Source: an uncultured Eubacteriales bacterium (lineage in GTDB: Bacteria > Bacillota > Clostridia > Oscillospirales > CAG-382). From it: a stretch of 32,719 nt of DNA. The notes under the pieces were generated by a model that saw nothing but the letters and a program-made list of their open reading frames with translations, was not told the DNA's origin and searched no databases. Made by a program: the position numbers and the translations under genes. The first letter of the stretch is position 1, and each line of letters opens with the position of its first letter. Of this stretch, positions 31,350 through 32,719 are shown piece after piece. The DNA lies in the NCBI GenBank assembly GCA_934446095.1, contig CAKSDR010000014.1, positions 1 to 32,719 of the forward strand. The letters run 5' to 3'.

Positions 31350-32719
31350 TTATTTTGCGTAGTCGACCCGTCTGCTTTCTCTTATAAGATTTACTTTAAT
31401 CTGTCCCGGATATTCAAGTTCGCTTTCGATCTTTTTAACAATATCGCGGGCAAGGAAAACCATCTGGTCTTCGTTTATTTCTTCCGGCTTTACCATGATT
31501 CTTATTTCACGGCCGGCCTGAATTGCGTAGCATTTTTCGACTCCGTCAAATCCTGTAGCAATTTCCTCAAGTTTCTGAAGACGTTTGATATACGACTCAA
31601 GATTTTCGCGTCTTGCGCCGGGACGCGCGGCCGATATGGCGTCCGCCGCCTGAACAAGCATTGCGACAACCGTCTGCGGTTCAACATCTCCGTGATGAGC
31701 TTCGATTGCGTGAATGACATCTTTGTTTTCGTGATATTTTTTCGCAAGATCAACGCCTATCTGAACATGGCTTCCCTCAACGTCGTGAGTCATTGCCTTT
31801 CCTATATCGTGCAGAAGTCCGGCTCTTTTTGCGAGCATCGGGTCAACGCCGAGTTCTTCCGCCATCATGCCGGCGATATGTGAAACTTCGATAGAATGGA
31901 TAAGTACATTTTGGCCGTAACTTGTGCGGTAGCGGAGCCGTCCGAGAATTTTTACGAGTTCGGGATTTATGCCGTGAACTCCTGTTTCGAACGTGGCCTG
32001 TTCACCTGATTGTCTTATTACGGTTTCGACTTCGTGACGGCTCTTTTCAACCATTTCTTCGATTCTTGCGGGATGAATTCTGCCGTCGGATATGAGTTTT
32101 TCGAGCGAAAGTCTTGCAATTTCCCTTCTTACGGGATCAAAACTTGAAACGGTAATTGCTTCGGGAGTATCGTCAATAATAAGATCGACGCCGGTCAATG
32201 TTTCGATAGTTCTGATATTGCGTCCCTCACGTCCGATAATTCTGCCCTTCATTTCGTCGTTAGGCAGCACAACTGCGGTAACGGTCGCTTCGGAAACATG
32301 ATCTGAAGCGCACCGCTGAATTGCAAGAGAAATAATATTTCTGGCTTTTTCTTCGGCGGTTTCTTTGTATTCCTGTTCGATTTCGGAAATTTTCATAGCC
32401 GCTTCATGGCGTACCTCGGACTCTATCTGTGAGAGCAGGTATTCTTTCGCCTGTTCCGCGGTAAATTGGGAAATTTCTTCAAGTTTTTCTGTTTGCTGAG
32501 CCTTTACCTGATCAATTTCCTTTAATTTTTCTTCATATTCCTTGTACTTCTGGTTAAATTTTTCTTCTTTTTGTTCGCAGTTCTCGATTTTTCTGTCGAG
32601 AGTTTCTTCTTTTTGCAAAGCTCTTTTTTCAAGCCGCGCGATTTCCGTTCTGCGTTCGCGTTCTTCTTTTTCAGATTCGTTTTTACGGCGTAATATTTCT
32701 TCTTTCGCTTCGATAAGAG
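31350..32719 (-). CDS. rny: Ribonuclease Y, partial (N-terminus outside window)
   Basis: The frame is open to the window edge: 33 codons lie beyond the first in-frame TTG at 32618, so that TTG is not the true start. About 455 residues are visible of the usual 510-520; only the N-terminal membrane anchor and start are missing. The visible part begins with a long charged coiled coil ('EAKEEILRRKNESEKEERERR' minus ends, then Glu/Lys/Gln repeats). The KH domain has 'GRIIGREGRNIRTIE', the HD domain has 'LHDIGKAMTHDVEGSH' and 'IEAHHGD', and the conserved end is 'IRESRRVDYAK'. RNase Y is the membrane-bound endonuclease that starts bulk mRNA decay in Firmicutes. The terminator at 31261-31291 ends its transcript. 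Confidence 0.97.
   Translation of the reverse strand, partial: LIEAKEEILRRKNESEKEERERRTEIARLEKRALQKEETLDRKIENCEQKEEKFNQKYKEYEEKLKEIDQVKAQQTEKLEEISQFTAEQAKEYLLSQIESEVRHEAAMKISEIEQEYKETAEEKARNIISLAIQRCASDHVSEATVTAVVLPNDEMKGRIIGREGRNIRTIETLTGVDLIIDDTPEAITVSSFDPVRREIARLSLEKLISDGRIHPARIEEMVEKSRHEVETVIRQSGEQATFETGVHGINPELVKILGRLRYRTSYGQNVLIHSIEVSHIAGMMAEELGVDPMLAKRAGLLHDIGKAMTHDVEGSHVQIGVDLAKKYHENKDVIHAIEAHHGDVEPQTVVAMLVQAADAISAARPGARRENLESYIKRLQKLEEIATGFDGVEKCYAIQAGREIRIMVKPEEINEDQMVFLARDIVKKIESELEYPGQIKVNLIRESRRVDYAK

Noticed and set aside
1..32719. CRISPR arrays, insertion sequences, prophage genes or defence systems
   Set aside because: No spaced direct repeats, transposase, integrase or phage-like reading frame is visible. 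The window is core chromosome, apart from the rhamnosidase and the damaged tRNA.

Overview
The window is AT-rich DNA from the chromosome of a Gram-positive anaerobe, most likely a Clostridia member (Oscillospirales or Christensenellales type, probably from a gut or plant-polymer habitat). The evidence is the gene set and order around the replication origin (dnaA-dnaN-recF-remB-gyrB and rpmH-rnpA-yidD-yidC-jag), RNase Y, Jag, RemB, a HisRS with a Cys-rich insert, a PolA without an active proofreading site, frequent TTG/GTG starts and consensus sigma-A promoters. The species cannot be named from sequence alone.

Layout. (1) Positions 1-10876, all minus strand: dnaA, the origin region (about 9078-9370), dnaN, recF, remB, gyrB, alaS, a HIT protein, a phosphoribosyltransferase and the start of holA. 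Gaps are short and I see no internal terminator, so most of this may be one long transcript. (2) 10877-11399: a dense regulatory island between dnaA and recA. It holds the dnaA and recA promoters, two LexA-type boxes, and a consensus promoter driving a candidate small RNA of about 175 nt that ends in an intrinsic terminator. (3) 11400-13230, plus strand: recA-recX. A bidirectional terminator separates them from dnaX. (4) 13359-23375, minus strand: hisS-aspS-polA-GH78-dnaX, a tight operon from one consensus promoter, with an alpha-L-rhamnosidase-like gene embedded between polA and dnaX. (5) 23763-26761, minus strand: rpmH-rnpA-yidD-yidC-jag, with an attenuator-like hairpin after rpmH. (6) 27069-29582, plus strand: a DUF2156 protein and a ComEC-type channel without its nuclease-like domain. 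(7) 29561-32719, minus strand: a multi-pass membrane protein, a metallo-beta-lactamase-fold lactonase-like enzyme, a degenerate tRNA-Arg and the 3' part of rny.

Together the genes cover initiation (DnaA, oriC), the replisome (DnaN clamp, DnaX and HolA loader, PolA, GyrB), repair (RecA, RecX, RecF), aminoacylation (AlaRS, HisRS, AspRS), membrane insertion and RNA processing (YidC, YidD, RnpA, Jag, RNase Y).

The strongest candidate for something undescribed is the putative SOS-controlled, C-rich-loop small RNA at about 11001-11176, fired toward dnaA from a promoter whose spacer contains a LexA-type box, back to back with recA. Also notable are the head-on orientation of the polA/dnaX and rpmH clusters relative to the origin, the rhamnosidase inside a replication/aaRS operon, and the damaged tRNA-Arg sitting directly behind a terminator.
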